64,000 nt of DNA from DASVFB01 sp963766345 (GCA_963766345.1 CAVXZL010000008.1:186001-250000); one strand, 5' to 3'; positions 32,851 through 43,317 are shown, counted from the first letter of the stretch. Translations and numbers: made by a program. Notes: a model not told the origin generated them from the sequence alone.

Positions 32851-33582
32851 GTGTTCGAAATCGGCTCCAGCCTGCGCGAGGCGCGCCTGCGCAAGCGCCT
32901 CGACTTTCCGGAGATCGAGAGCGGTACGAAGATCCGCGGCAAGTACCTGCAGGCGCTCGAGGAGGAGCGGTTCGACCTGCTCCCCGGCGACTCGTACATC
33001 AAGGGCTTCCTGCGCACCTACGCCGAGTACCTCGGCCTCGACGGCCAGCTCTACGTCGACGAGTTCAACTCGCGGTACGTGGCGCCGGTCGAGGTGCAGT
33101 CGATCCGCGCGCGGCGCACCGCGCAGACGAAGCACCGACGGCGTGTGCAGGGCGGCGTGCTCGTCGCCACGCTCCTCGGCATCGCGGTCATCACGGCCCT
33201 CGTAATCGTCGCGTGGACTGCCGGCTCTCCGTCCGACGAGCCGGTCGCCGGCATCTCCACCGACACGACGCCGAAGCCCAAGCCGAAGCACCACAAGAAG
33301 CCGGCGCACAATCCGAAGCTCGCGCGCGTGACTCTGCGCGCCGTTCACGGCAACGCGCTGCTCCTAGCCGTGCGGAGCGGCGGGCCGACCGGACGGATCC
33401 TTCTGCAGGGCAAGGAGCTCTCCGCCGGCGAGACGAAGCACTTCACGCGCCAGCGGCTCTGGATCAACACCGGCACGCCCGGCAATTTGCGCATCGTCGT
33501 CAACGGCCGGCGCGTCACGTACCCCGGCGGCAAGCCGCAGGCGTTCGTCGTCACGGCGCGCGGCATCTTTCCGTCTGCGTAG
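32851..33582 (+). CDS. rodZ: RodZ-like helix-turn-helix and DUF4115 protein
   Basis: 243 aa, GTG start. Residues ~5-70 are the HTH_25 domain (GSSLREARLRKRLDFPEIE, IRGKYLQALEEERFDLLPG, GFLRTYAEYLGLD). One membrane helix lies at ~99-120, then a Lys/Pro/His-rich linker (PKPKPKHHKKPAHNPK) and a C-terminal DUF4115 beta domain. Known role: couples cell-wall synthesis to the cytoskeleton in rods; many actinobacteria keep the protein without MreB. It sits at the head of cinA-thpR-recA-recX, a common order. Confidence 0.85.
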   Translation: MFEIGSSLREARLRKRLDFPEIESGTKIRGKYLQALEEERFDLLPGDSYIKGFLRTYAEYLGLDGQLYVDEFNSRYVAPVEVQSIRARRTAQTKHRRRVQGGVLVATLLGIAVITALVIVAWTAGSPSDEPVAGISTDTTPKPKPKHHKKPAHNPKLARVTLRAVHGNALLLAVRSGGPTGRILLQGKELSAGETKHFTRQRLWINTGTPGNLRIVVNGRRVTYPGGKPQAFVVTARGIFPSA

Positions 33583-34819
33583 CGCTCTCGTCATAACGGG
33601 CAGTGAGCTCGTGCGCGGCGACCGCACGGACCGCAACGGGCCCTTCCTCGCGCGCGAGCTCGTCCGCCTAGGGCTCGAGCCCGCGTCGATCACGATCGTC
33701 GGCGACGACGAACGGGAGCTCGAGGCCGCGTTCGACGTCGGTCTGCAGGCGGACCTCTGCGTCGTTTCGGGCGGACTCGGGCCGACGCACGACGATCGCA
33801 CCGTGGAGCTCGTCGCGCGCGCCGCCGGCCTCTCGTTGCACGTGGACGAGGTGCTGCGGGCCCACATCGGCGAGATCTCGCGTGCGGTCGCGGCCCGGCT
33901 GAAGCGACCGTACGCGGACTTCGAAGCGGGGGTGCGCAAGCAGGCGACGCTGCCCGAGGGCGCGGTCTCGCTCGGCCTCGCGGGCACGGCGCCTGGCCTC
34001 GTCCTCCGCGCGCGGAACGCCGTCGTGGTCGTCCTGCCGGGCCCGCCGGCGGAGCTGCAACGGCTCTGGCCGCGCGCGCTAGAGACGGACGCGGTGAAGG
34101 GCGTTCTCGCGCACGCCGAGCCGCCCGAGCACCGCGTTCTGCGCTTCTACGGCGCGAGCGAGTCCGAGATCGCGCGCACGCTCACCGAGGCGGGCGGCGA
34201 GCCGCCGGGGGTCGTGGCCACGATCTGCGCGCGCGACTTCGAGATCCACGTCGACCTGTACGGCCCGGCAAGCGGGCTTGCGGAGGTGTTTCGCGAGCGG
34301 CTTGCGCGGCACCTGTTCGCGGAGGACGAACGTCGAATCGAGGAGGTCGTGCTCGACCTCTGCCGCGCCCGCGGCTGGACGCTCGCCACGGCCGAGTCGT
34401 GCACCGGCGGCATGGTGGCCGCGCGGCTCACGTCCGTGCCGGGCTCGAGCGACGTCTTCCTCGGCGCGGTCGTTTCCTACGCGAACGAGGTGAAGGAGCG
34501 CGAGCTGGGAGTCTCGCGCGAGACGCTCGACCGGTACGGCGCGGTGTCCGAGGAGACGGCTGCCGCGATGAGCGCGGGCGTACGCGAGCGGCTCGGCGCG
34601 GACGTCGCCGTCTCCGTGACGGGGATCGCCGGGCCGGGCGGCGGCACCGAAGACAAGCCGGTCGGGCTCGTGCACGTGCACGCCGAGACTCCTGAGGCGT
34701 CGCACGGGATCCAGTTCACGTACGGGCAGGACCGCGAGTCGATTCGCCGGCGCGCGACCGTCGCCGCGCTCCACCTGCTGCGGCGGGTTCTGACACAGAG
34801 CCGTGACGAACGTGCGTGA
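33575..34819 (+). CDS. cinA: CinA-family protein (nicotinamide-nucleotide amidase); probable CTG start
   Basis: 414 aa from CTG 33575. The N-terminal MoCF domain must include the TGSEL motif (family TGxEL). It lies at residues ~8-12 of this reading and is lost if translation began at the first usual codon, GTG 33611. No ATG, GTG or TTG is found in frame for more than 150 bases upstream. Further marks: SGGLGPTHDDRT and VLPGPPAEL. The C-terminal amidase domain has TLATAESCTGGMVAARLTSV and VSVTGIAGPGGG. Known role: deamidates NMN to NaMN and may hydrolyse ADP-ribose. It overlaps rodZ by 8 bases. Confidence 0.9.
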   Translation: MRSALVITGSELVRGDRTDRNGPFLARELVRLGLEPASITIVGDDERELEAAFDVGLQADLCVVSGGLGPTHDDRTVELVARAAGLSLHVDEVLRAHIGEISRAVAARLKRPYADFEAGVRKQATLPEGAVSLGLAGTAPGLVLRARNAVVVVLPGPPAELQRLWPRALETDAVKGVLAHAEPPEHRVLRFYGASESEIARTLTEAGGEPPGVVATICARDFEIHVDLYGPASGLAEVFRERLARHLFAEDERRIEEVVLDLCRARGWTLATAESCTGGMVAARLTSVPGSSDVFLGAVVSYANEVKERELGVSRETLDRYGAVSEETAAAMSAGVRERLGADVAVSVTGIAGPGGGTEDKPVGLVHVHAETPEASHGIQFTYGQDRESIRRRATVAALHLLRRVLTQSRDERA

Positions 34820-35373
34820 CACGCGCGGCTAGGGTCGCTGGCGATGAGTACGTCAGGCTCTTCTGCGGCCTCCGCCTTCCCGACGACGCGGCCGATGCGA
34901 TTGTCTCCTGGCAGGCGACGCTCGAACGGGGGCGGGTCGTGCCGCGCGAGAACCTGCATTTCACGCTCGCCTTCCTCGGCCGGCAGCCTCGCTCGCGGGT
35001 GGACGAGGTCGTCGAGACGCTGCGGCGCCGCGCGGCCGGGACCGAGCCGCCGGCCTTCACCGTGGAGCGCTATCGCGAGACGCAGTCCGTCGGCATGCTC
35101 GTCTTCTCGCGCGACGAGGGCACGGAGCGGCTGGCGCTCGGGCTCCAGCGCGACCTGCTCGGCCGCGCGGAGCGCGACACCTGGCTCCCGCACGTCACGG
35201 TCCTGCGCTTCCGAGAGCGGCCGCGGCTGCGGCCGCCGCTGCCAGAGCTGGAGCCGTTCGTGACGTCCGAAGCTGCTGCTTACCTTTCCGTGCTGCGCCC
35301 GACCGGGGCGGAGTATGTCGTCCTCGAATCGGTGCGTCTAGGAGGCTCAAGTGGATCGCGCTCTGTTCGTTGA
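34816..35373 (+). CDS. thpR: RNA 2',3'-cyclic phosphodiesterase (2H family, ThpR/LigT)
   Basis: 185 aa, GTG overlapping the cinA stop. Two HxT/V catalytic motifs: NLHFTLAFLG (~residue 49) and LPHVTVLRFRE (~residue 122), as required in the 2H fold. Known activity: opens 2',3'-cyclic phosphates on RNA; the ligase activity is side activity. RLFCGLRLPDDAADAI is the family N-terminus. Placed directly before recA, as in many actinobacteria. Confidence 0.9.
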   Translation: MTRAARVAGDEYVRLFCGLRLPDDAADAIVSWQATLERGRVVPRENLHFTLAFLGRQPRSRVDEVVETLRRRAAGTEPPAFTVERYRETQSVGMLVFSRDEGTERLALGLQRDLLGRAERDTWLPHVTVLRFRERPRLRPPLPELEPFVTSEAAAYLSVLRPTGAEYVVLESVRLGGSSGSRSVR

Positions 35374-35385
35374 AAAGGAGGAACG

Positions 35386-36433
<1,048 letters not shown>

Positions 36434-36453
<20 letters not shown>

Positions 36454-36805
36454 ATCGAGAGCCGAGGACGTCGCCCTGCGGGCACTGCGCGCCGCCGACC
36501 GCTCCCGGTCGGAGCTCGACGCGCGGCTCGAGCAGCGCGGCTTCGCAGTCGAGGAGCGCCGGCAGACGCTCGACGACCTCGAGCATCTCGGCTATCTCGA
36601 CGACGAGCGCACCGCCGAGACGCGCGCCCGGCACCTCGCCGAGCGGGGCTACGGGGACGTCTACATCCGCGCCGACCTCGAGCGTCGCGGCCTGCCGACA
36701 GAGGACGCGCTGGCGCGTCTCGAGCCGGAATCCGAACGCGCCACGCGCTTCGAAGACCGCACTCCGGCGTGGCTCGCTCGTCGTGGCTTTGCGCAGGAGG
36801 ACTGA
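36434..36805 (+). CDS. recX: Regulatory protein RecX
   Basis: 123 aa, short for the family (~150-200) and with two of the usual three helical repeats: ALRALRAADRSRSELDARLE and LDDLEHLGYLDDERTAETRA, then a partial third. TTG start inside recA. RecX binds RecA filaments and inhibits their growth. Its position after recA and the motif GYLDDERTA make the call safe. Confidence 0.88.
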
Positions 36806-37012
36806 CGAGCGGTAGGATGAAACTCCTGAATTCGACGATTTGCCTGCACACGAAGCTTTCCGAATCGAACGAGCGAACCCCGAGAGACCACGTCCACCAA
36901 TCGATCCCACTTAGCGACGTAGACCCGTAACAGCTCTCGCGGCGCGGGGCGCCACCCCCTTCGCCTCCGCAGATTCCGAGACCCGCGTGCCGGCACGACC
37001 GGAGGTGCGTCT

Positions 37013-38594
37013 GTGCTCGTCGCCGCTGGGATACTGATCGGCCTCGTGGTCGGCGGCGTGCTCGGGGTTCTCGTCGTTCGCACGGTCGGCGCCTCCCGGT
37101 TCGACAAGGCGATGCGGGCCCGGCAGCAGCTCCTGCAGGACGCGGAACGCGAGGCGGAGGCGATGCGTCGCGAGGCTCACGTCGAGGCACGCGAGGAAGC
37201 CGTCAAGTTCCGCGCCCAGAGCGACGCCGAGAGTCAACGAGCGCCGCGCGCAACTCGCTCGCGCAGAGGAGCGACTCCAGTCCCGGGACGAGGAGCTCGA
37301 ACGGAAGCTGATCGAGCTCTCGCGCCGGGAGCAGGGGCTCGCCGACCGCGAGGACGCGTCGAAGGCACTGCACGGGGAGCTGAAGGAGGCGAAGCAGCGC
37401 GAGCTCCGAGAGTTGGAGCGCCTCTCCGGCATGACGATCGCCGAGGCGAAACAGCACCTGCTCGAGCGTTCCGTCGACCTGATCCGCCACGAGCTCGCGC
37501 GTCAGGTGCGCCAGATGGAGGAGGAGGCGCGTACCGAGGCGAAGCGCCGCGCGCGGAACCTCGTCGCCGACGCGCTGCAGCGCGTCGCCGCTTCACACGC
37601 CTCGGAGACGACGGTCACGCTCGTCGAGCTGCCGTCGGACGACATGAAGGGGCGGATCATCGGCCGCGAGGGCCGGAACATCCGCGCCCTCGAGCACATG
37701 ACCGGCGTCGACTTCATCATCGACGACACGCCGCAGGCGGTCGTGCTCTCGTCGTTCGACGGCATTCGTCGCGAGACCGCGAAGCTCACGCTCGTAAAGC
37801 TGATCGAGGACGGACGCATCCATCCCGCCCGGATCGAGGAGATGTACTACCAGTCGAAGTCGGAGATCGAGGACTACATCCGCCAGGCCGGCGAGCAGGC
37901 CGTGTTCGAGGCGAACTGCGGCGACTTCCACGAGGAGCTCGTGAAGATCCTCGGCCGGCTGCGCTACCGCACGAGCTACGGCCAGAACGTCCTCAAGCAC
38001 ACGCTGGAGGTCACGCATCTCTGCGGCGTGATGGCGGCCGAGCTCGGCGCCGGCGTGAAGACCGCGAAGCGCGCGGGGCTGCTGCACGACATCGGCAAGG
38101 CGATGACGCACGAGGTCGAGGGGTCGCACGCACTCATCTCTGCGCAGCTCGCGCGCCGCTACGGCGAGACGCAGGGCGTCGTGCACGCGATCGAGGCACA
38201 CCACTACGAGGTGCAGCCGCAGACCGTCGAGTCCGTGCTCCTGATCGCCGCGGACGCCATCTCGGCCTCACGGCCGGGCGCTCGCGGCGAGAGCCTCGAG
38301 AACTACATCAAGCGCCTCGAGTCGCTCGAGGAGCTCGCCGCTTCGAGGCCCGGCGTCGAGAAGGTCTACGCGCTGCAGGCGGGCCGCGAGATCCGCGTCA
38401 TCGTGAAGCCGGAGGAGGTCGACGACGACACGGCGGTCCTCCTGTCGCACGAGATCGCACGGGAGATCGAGGACCACCTCGAGTATCCGGGGCAGATCAA
38501 GGTGACGGTCATCCGCGAGAGTCGCGCGACGGACGTCGCGTCGAATCGCCTCGACGTAAGACGCGAGGCGCCCGCGCACATAGACGCGGCGTAG
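37013..38594 (+). CDS. rny: Ribonuclease Y, interrupted by a one-base frame shift
   Basis: The N-terminus (GTG 37013 after GGAGGT) is a membrane helix (GILIGLVVGGVLGVLVV) and the start of a coiled coil up to QSDAES. The coiled coil then continues in the next frame as NERRAQLARAEERLQ and RDEELERKLIELSRREQ. Removing one A in GAGAGTC at 37229-37235 restores a single ~525-aa protein. The rest is intact: KH domain GRIIGREGRNIRALEHMTG, HD domain GLLHDIGKAM, and RVIVKPEEVDDD. Known role: endonuclease starting mRNA decay at the membrane. As written, only the 393-aa soluble part from 37413 is open without the anchor. Confidence 0.9.
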
Positions 38595-38596
38595 CG

Positions 38597-39214
38597 TCAG
38601 GTGCGCTTCGTCAGCGCGGCAAGGGTGCCCAGGCCGATGAAGATCGCGCCCGAGCCGTAGCGGAACGCCCTGCGCCGGCGGCGAAATGCTCCGGCGATCG
38701 TCCCCGCCGCGAGCGCGTACAGCGAGTCGGTCACGAATCCGAGCAGCATGAACAGCACGCCGAGGACAAAGACCTGCGACCACGTTGCGCCTCGGCCGGG
38801 ATCCACGAACTGGGGCAGGAACGCGAGGAAGAACAACGCCGTCTTCGGGTTGAGAACGTTCACGACGATCCCCTGCGCGAACAGGCGGCGTTGTGTTCCC
38901 TGCGCCACGCGTAGCGGCACGTCGCGCTCGAGCAGCTTGCGGATGCCGACGTAGATCAGGTAGCAGGCGCCCACGAGCTTGACCGCGGTGAACGCCGTCG
39001 CCGATGCGACGATCAGCGCGGACAATCCGACCGTCGCCGCAACGATGTGAACGACCGTGCCCAGGTGAATGCCGGCGACCGATGCGAGCCCGGCACTTCG
39101 TCCGTGCTCGGCGCTCTGCGCGACGACGTACAGAACCGCGGGCCCCGGGACGAGTAGGAGCGCGATCGACGCCAGGGCGAAGACCTCGACCGCCGAGAGG
39201 CTGGGAGCCACCAC
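38597..39214 (-). CDS. LysE/RhtB-family amino-acid exporter
   Basis: 205 aa, GTG at 39214 (or 39211). Six hydrophobic helices. Family features: ASIALLLVPGPAVLYVVAQS in the first helix (GPA motif), FAQGIVVNVLNPKTALFFLAF and FLPQFVDP. Known role: export of amino acids such as threonine, lysine or homoserine lactones; the substrate is not predictable. It is divergent from miaB with only 16 bases between starts, so promoters must lie inside the genes. Confidence 0.88.
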   Translation of the reverse strand: MVAPSLSAVEVFALASIALLLVPGPAVLYVVAQSAEHGRSAGLASVAGIHLGTVVHIVAATVGLSALIVASATAFTAVKLVGACYLIYVGIRKLLERDVPLRVAQGTQRRLFAQGIVVNVLNPKTALFFLAFLPQFVDPGRGATWSQVFVLGVLFMLLGFVTDSLYALAAGTIAGAFRRRRRAFRYGSGAIFIGLGTLAALTKRT

Positions 39215-39230
39215 GGCTACGATTCTGCCG

Positions 39231-40548
39231 ATGCGGAGGTACTTCGTCACGACGTTCGGCTGCCAGATGAACGCCCACGACAGCGAGCGGATCAAGGGCA
39301 TGCTCGAGGAGCTCGGCCTCGGCGAGGCGCCTTCCCGCGACGCCGCGGACGTGATCGTGTTCAACACGTGCACGATCCGCGAGAAGCCCGACACGAAGTT
39401 CGCCGCGTACATCGGGGACGCGATCGCCCAGAAGCGCCGGCGACCCGACACCGTGATCGCGGTCGGAGGCTGCTATGCCGAGGCGCAGCGCGAGCGGCTG
39501 TTCTCGCTCTACCCGGACGTCGACGTCGCATTCGGCCCCGGCTCGATCCCGCACCTCGGCGAGTGGCTCGGGGCGGGCGGGTTCGGCGTTCCGCGAAGCG
39601 CGTTCGGGATCGCGGAGGAGCGGCGCTTCGCCGCCGCGCTGCCGATGCACCGGGAGCGCCGCTTCCAGGCATGGGTGCAGATCTCGATGGGCTGCAACTC
39701 GAAGTGCGCGTACTGCATCGTGCCCGTCCGTTCGCGGCCGCGAGGTCTCGCGGCGCCCGGGCGAGATACTCGCCGAGGTCGAGGGGCTCGCGACGCAGGG
39801 CGTGCGCGAGATCACGCTGCTCGGCCAGAACGTCAACTCGTGGGGCCGCGAGCTCGGGACGGAGTTCGGCGCGCTGCTACGCGCATGTGACGCCGTCTCC
39901 GGGATCGAGCGCATTCGCTTCACGTCGCCGCACCCGAAGGACTTCCGCCGACCGGTGATCGAGGCGATGGCGGAGTGCGAGGCGGTGTGCGAGCACACGC
40001 ACCTGCCGCTGCAATCCGGCTCGACGCGCGTGCTGAAGGCGATGCGGCGCACGTACTCGCGCGAGCGCTACCTGCGCCTCGTCGAAGATCTGCGCGCGGC
40101 CGTTCCCGATCTCGCGCTCACGACCGACATCATCGTCGGCTTTCCGGGCGAGACCGAGGACGACTTCCGCGAGACTCTCGAGGTCGTCGAGGAGGTCGGC
40201 TTCGACGGCGCGTACACCTTCGTGTACTCCCCGCGCCAGGGCACCGAGGCAGCCGCGTCCGCGGATCAGGTCCCGGACGAGGCGAAGCAGGAGCGCATCG
40301 AGCGGCTCGTCGATGTCGTGCAGCGCGTGGCGAATGCGCGTAACCAGGTGCGCATCGGGCGCATCGAGGAGGTGCTCGTCGAGGGGCCGTCGCGCACGGA
40401 TCCGGAGTTCCTACGCGGACGCACGCGGCGGAACACGACCGTGAATTTCGCCGGCACCGCGAAGCCCGGCGAGCTCGTCGGCGTCCTCGTCGAGGGAGCG
40501 ACGTCGCAGACGCTTCAAGGCACGCAACGCGCTGCCGTTGCCGCGTAG
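39231..40548 (+). CDS. miaB: tRNA-2-methylthio-N6-dimethylallyladenosine synthase MiaB, with a one-base frame break
   Basis: The first part (ATG 39231) reads RRYFVTTFGCQMNAHDSERI (MTTase domain) and ISMGCNSKCAYCIVP, the radical-SAM CxxxCxxC cluster. Immediately after CIVP the family sequence SVRGREVSRRPGEIL continues in the next frame. One extra C in the CCC at 39723-39725 explains this. The rest is normal: ITLLGQNVNSWG, HLPLQSGS, TDIIVGFPGETEDDF and a TRAM domain. It adds 2-methylthio to i6A37 of tRNAs after MiaA, which lies two genes downstream. Confidence 0.9.
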
Positions 40549-41284
40549 CCGCGACCTCGACTGGGACGGCTGTCTCAACGTCCGCGATCTCGGCGGACAT
40601 CGCACGATCGACGGCGGCGAGACGCGCTTCGGCGAGATCGTGCGCGCCGACAGTGTCCGGCAGCTGACGGACGACGGCTGGCGTGCAGCGGTCGACTACG
40701 GCGTGCGGACCGTCGTCGACCTGCGCATGGACGCTGAGCTCGAAGCCGATCCACCGGCAGAGTTGCCGGTCGACGTCCGCCACTTCCCGTTCTTCTACGA
40801 AGACGAGGACGCATTCGCCGAAGTCGAAGCGGCGTCCACGTCGGCCGCCGACACCGCGTCGGGGACGCGCGAGGTCTACCTCGTGTTCCTCGAACGCTTC
40901 CGTGCCAATGTCGCAGCAGCTTTCGCGGCGGTCGCGCGCGCGCCGGAAGGCGGCGTCGTCGTGCATTGCATGGGCGGCAAGGACCGCACCGGCCTGCTCG
41001 TCGCGCTGCTTCTGCACGCGGCCGGCGTCGACGATGAGCAGATCGCCTCCGACTATGCCTTGAGCGAGGAGCGCCTTCGGCCGCGGCACGAGGTGTGGCT
41101 CGCCGAGGCGGGAACGGAGGCCGAGCGCGAGCGCATCCGGCGGATCGCCGCCACTCCCGCCGAGTCGATGCTCGGCGTCCTGAGGGAGCTCGAGCGTCGC
41201 TATGGAAGCGTCGAGGCCTACCTGCGCGCGGGCGGCGTCGGCGACGAGGAGCTGGAACTCGTGCGCAAGCGCCTGCGTGGCTGA
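40538..41284 (+). CDS. Tyrosine-protein phosphatase (dual-specificity-like)
   Basis: 248 aa, TTG start overlapping miaB by 11 bases. NVRDLGG near the N-terminus and the P-loop VVHCMGGKDRTGLLVALLL (~residues 145-163) form the HCxxGKDRTG signature of Tyr/lipid phosphatases of the PtpB/SidD-like group. A conserved Asp sits in the following helical region. The substrate (phosphotyrosine or phosphoinositide) cannot be told. It overlaps miaA by 8 bases. Confidence 0.88.
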   Translation: MPRSRDLDWDGCLNVRDLGGHRTIDGGETRFGEIVRADSVRQLTDDGWRAAVDYGVRTVVDLRMDAELEADPPAELPVDVRHFPFFYEDEDAFAEVEAASTSAADTASGTREVYLVFLERFRANVAAAFAAVARAPEGGVVVHCMGGKDRTGLLVALLLHAAGVDDEQIASDYALSEERLRPRHEVWLAEAGTEAERERIRRIAATPAESMLGVLRELERRYGSVEAYLRAGGVGDEELELVRKRLRG

Positions 41285-42167
41285 CACGGTCCTTGCGATC
41301 TACGGCCCGACCGCGAGCGGCAAGACGGCGGTCGCCGCAGCAGTGACGAAGCGTATCCCGGCGGAGGTGGTTTCCGCCGACGCGGCGGCGCTCTTTCGCG
41401 GGCTCGAGGTGCTCACCGCCGCGCCGCAGTATCCCGCGCGACTCGTCGGCGCATTCGATGTCGAGCACGACGTGTCGGTCGGCGAGTTTCAGCGGCTCGC
41501 GCACGAGGCGATCGACGATGTCCTCGACTGCGTGCGAACTCCTGTCGTCGTCGGGGGGACCGGTCTTTATTTGCGCGCCGCGCTGTCCGACCTGCAGCTC
41601 CCGCCCCCTCCCGAGGCGGACGTCCGTCACCGCTGGGAAGCGTTCTACGACGAGCACGGCGGGGTGCACGCCCACGGGCGGCTGCAGCTGCTCGATCCGG
41701 AAGCTGCCGCGCGCGTGCACCCCAACGACCGGCGCCGCGTCGTACGCGCCCTGGAGCTCGCCGAGAGTGGCGCGACGCTCGTAGGTGACGGTCTTTGGAG
41801 CGGAGAGACCAGGCACCGGACGCTGATCTTCGGGCTCGACGTTCCCGACGACGTGCTCGAACAACGGATTCGTGCGCGCGCCGCCTCGATGCTCGAACGC
41901 GGCGTCGTCGAGGAGGCGCGCGCGGCTCTCGCGCGTCCGTTGTCGCGGTCCGCGAGCAAGGTCATGGGACTGACGGACTTTGCCCGCCTTCCAACCGAGG
42001 AGGCGTGTGAGGCGCTCGTCGCGAACAATCGACGCCTCGCGCGTTATCAGCGGAAGTGGATGCGCCGCATTCCGGACCTCGTGCCGCTCGACGCAGCGCG
42101 GCCGGAGGATGACGTTGCCGCTGAAATCGTCGAGACGGCGCGCCGCCGTGGGATGCTGGAGCCGTGA
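41277..42167 (+). CDS. miaA: tRNA dimethylallyltransferase
   Basis: 296 aa, GTG 41277 giving the family N-terminus AIYGPTASGKTAVAAAV (P-loop). Other marks: EVVSADAAALFRGLEVLTA, where D and Q/L residues contact substrate, VVGGTGLYLRAAL, HPNDRRRVVRALE and FGLDVPDDVLEQRI. It transfers dimethylallyl to A37 of tRNAs reading U-starting codons; MiaB then thiomethylates it. The C-terminal part ends with ARYQRKWMRRI, the usual tRNA-binding segment. Confidence 0.93.
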   Translation: MADTVLAIYGPTASGKTAVAAAVTKRIPAEVVSADAAALFRGLEVLTAAPQYPARLVGAFDVEHDVSVGEFQRLAHEAIDDVLDCVRTPVVVGGTGLYLRAALSDLQLPPPPEADVRHRWEAFYDEHGGVHAHGRLQLLDPEAAARVHPNDRRRVVRALELAESGATLVGDGLWSGETRHRTLIFGLDVPDDVLEQRIRARAASMLERGVVEEARAALARPLSRSASKVMGLTDFARLPTEEACEALVANNRRLARYQRKWMRRIPDLVPLDAARPEDDVAAEIVETARRRGMLEP

Positions 42168-42643
42168 TCACACGGATCGGCGAAAAGGACTGGCGACGGC
42201 TGCGCGACGTGCGCCTGCGTGCGCTTGCGGGGGATCCCGCCGCATTCATCGAGACGTACGAGCAAGCGGCGGGCCATCCCGACGACCGGTGGCGCGAGCG
42301 CGCGAAGCCGACCGAGCGGCAGGCCTCGTTCGGCTACGAGGGCGAAGGCCGGTTCGACGGGCTCGTCAGCTGCTTCGTCGCCGACGATCCCTCGACGGTG
42401 TTTCTCGTCGCGATGTGGGTGGCGCCCGAGCTGCGCGGCATCGGCGCTGCGCGCGAGCTCGTCGAGTCGGTGCTGCAGTGGGCGCGGAAAGCTCGGGCAG
42501 CGCGAGTCTGCCTGTCGGTCGAGGGCGACAATCCGCGCGCGGCGCGTCTCTACGAGAAGTGCGGGTTCGCCGAGACGAGCGACCCACCGCCGTTCCCGTA
42601 TGAGGCGAATCCCGGCAGTCGCTTCTACGTGTACGAGCTCTGA
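42164..42643 (+). CDS. GNAT family N-acetyltransferase
   Basis: 159 aa, GTG overlapping the miaA stop. The acetyl-CoA loop is FLVAMWVAPELRGIGAARELV (~residues 79-99), followed by SVEGDNPRAARLYEKCGF, the typical motif B. DAAFIETYE-like DPAAFIETYEQA at the N-terminus matches small-molecule GNATs. The substrate is unknown. Between miaA and dapF in a tightly packed operon. Confidence 0.88.
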   Translation: MITRIGEKDWRRLRDVRLRALAGDPAAFIETYEQAAGHPDDRWRERAKPTERQASFGYEGEGRFDGLVSCFVADDPSTVFLVAMWVAPELRGIGAARELVESVLQWARKARAARVCLSVEGDNPRAARLYEKCGFAETSDPPPFPYEANPGSRFYVYEL

Positions 42644-42645
42644 CG

Positions 42646-43317
42646 ATGGAGCGGTGGGACGCGCACGGCAACGTCTATCTCGTGACGGAGGAGCCTCTCG
42701 ATGCCGCGCGTGTGCGGCGCGAGGTCGGAGACGCCGACGGCATCGTGCAGGTCGTGGCCCGGGGCGATGATTGGGCGGAGGTCGTCATCTGGAATCCCGA
42801 CGGCTCGACCGCCGAGTTGTCGGGGAACGCGACGCGCATCGCGGCGGCGTGGCTCGGCGGAGCGCGCACGACCGTTCGCGTTGGAGAGCGCGAGGTGGTC
42901 GCGCGGCGCCTGCGCGACGGGCAGATCGAGCAGGGCATCGGACAGGTGAAGGTCGCGCCGGCCGAGTCCATCGCCGGGTACGAGGTGATTCCGGTCGACG
43001 TCGGCAATCCTCATGCGGTCGTCGTCGGCGATCCCGACGAGCTGCCGCGCGTCGGGCCGTTGCTCGAGACGCACCCGCGGTTTCCGCAGCGCACGAACGT
43101 GCAGGTCGCGCGCGTCGATGCGCCGGGTCGGGTGACGGCGCGCGTGTGGGAGCGCGGCGTGGGGGAGACGAGCGCGTCCGGCACGAGCGCCGTGGCGGTC
43201 GCGGCCGCGACGCACGGCGAGGGAGACGTCGTCGTGTCTTTCCCCGGCGGCGACCTCCTCGTGCGGCTCGAGCGCGGGCGGGCGTGGCTCACCGGTACGG
43301 CAAAGCGCGTGCACTGA
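42646..43317 (+). CDS. dapF: Diaminopimelate epimerase homolog with both catalytic Cys replaced by Ser
   Basis: 223 aa, short against ~275 for the family. The fold is clear: HGNVYLV at the start, NPDGSTAELSGNATRIAAAW, DVGNPHAVVV and ERGVGETSASGTSAVAVAAA. In active DapF the two proton-transfer cysteines lie in (M)CGNGxRC and xACGTGA. Here they are Ser59 and Ser178, directly read from TCG and TCC. Cys-to-Ser forms of known enzymes are nearly dead as epimerases, so this protein either works with Ser/Ser, acts on another substrate, or another epimerase exists. Context (miaA, near dapDCE) still supports a DAP role. Confidence 0.85.
   Translation: MERWDAHGNVYLVTEEPLDAARVRREVGDADGIVQVVARGDDWAEVVIWNPDGSTAELSGNATRIAAAWLGGARTTVRVGEREVVARRLRDGQIEQGIGQVKVAPAESIAGYEVIPVDVGNPHAVVVGDPDELPRVGPLLETHPRFPQRTNVQVARVDAPGRVTARVWERGVGETSASGTSAVAVAAATHGEGDVVVSFPGGDLLVRLERGRAWLTGTAKRVH

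Noticed and set aside
33611..33613. GTG as start of cinA
   Set aside because: It would delete the TGxEL motif of the MoCF domain; the upstream frame carries it.
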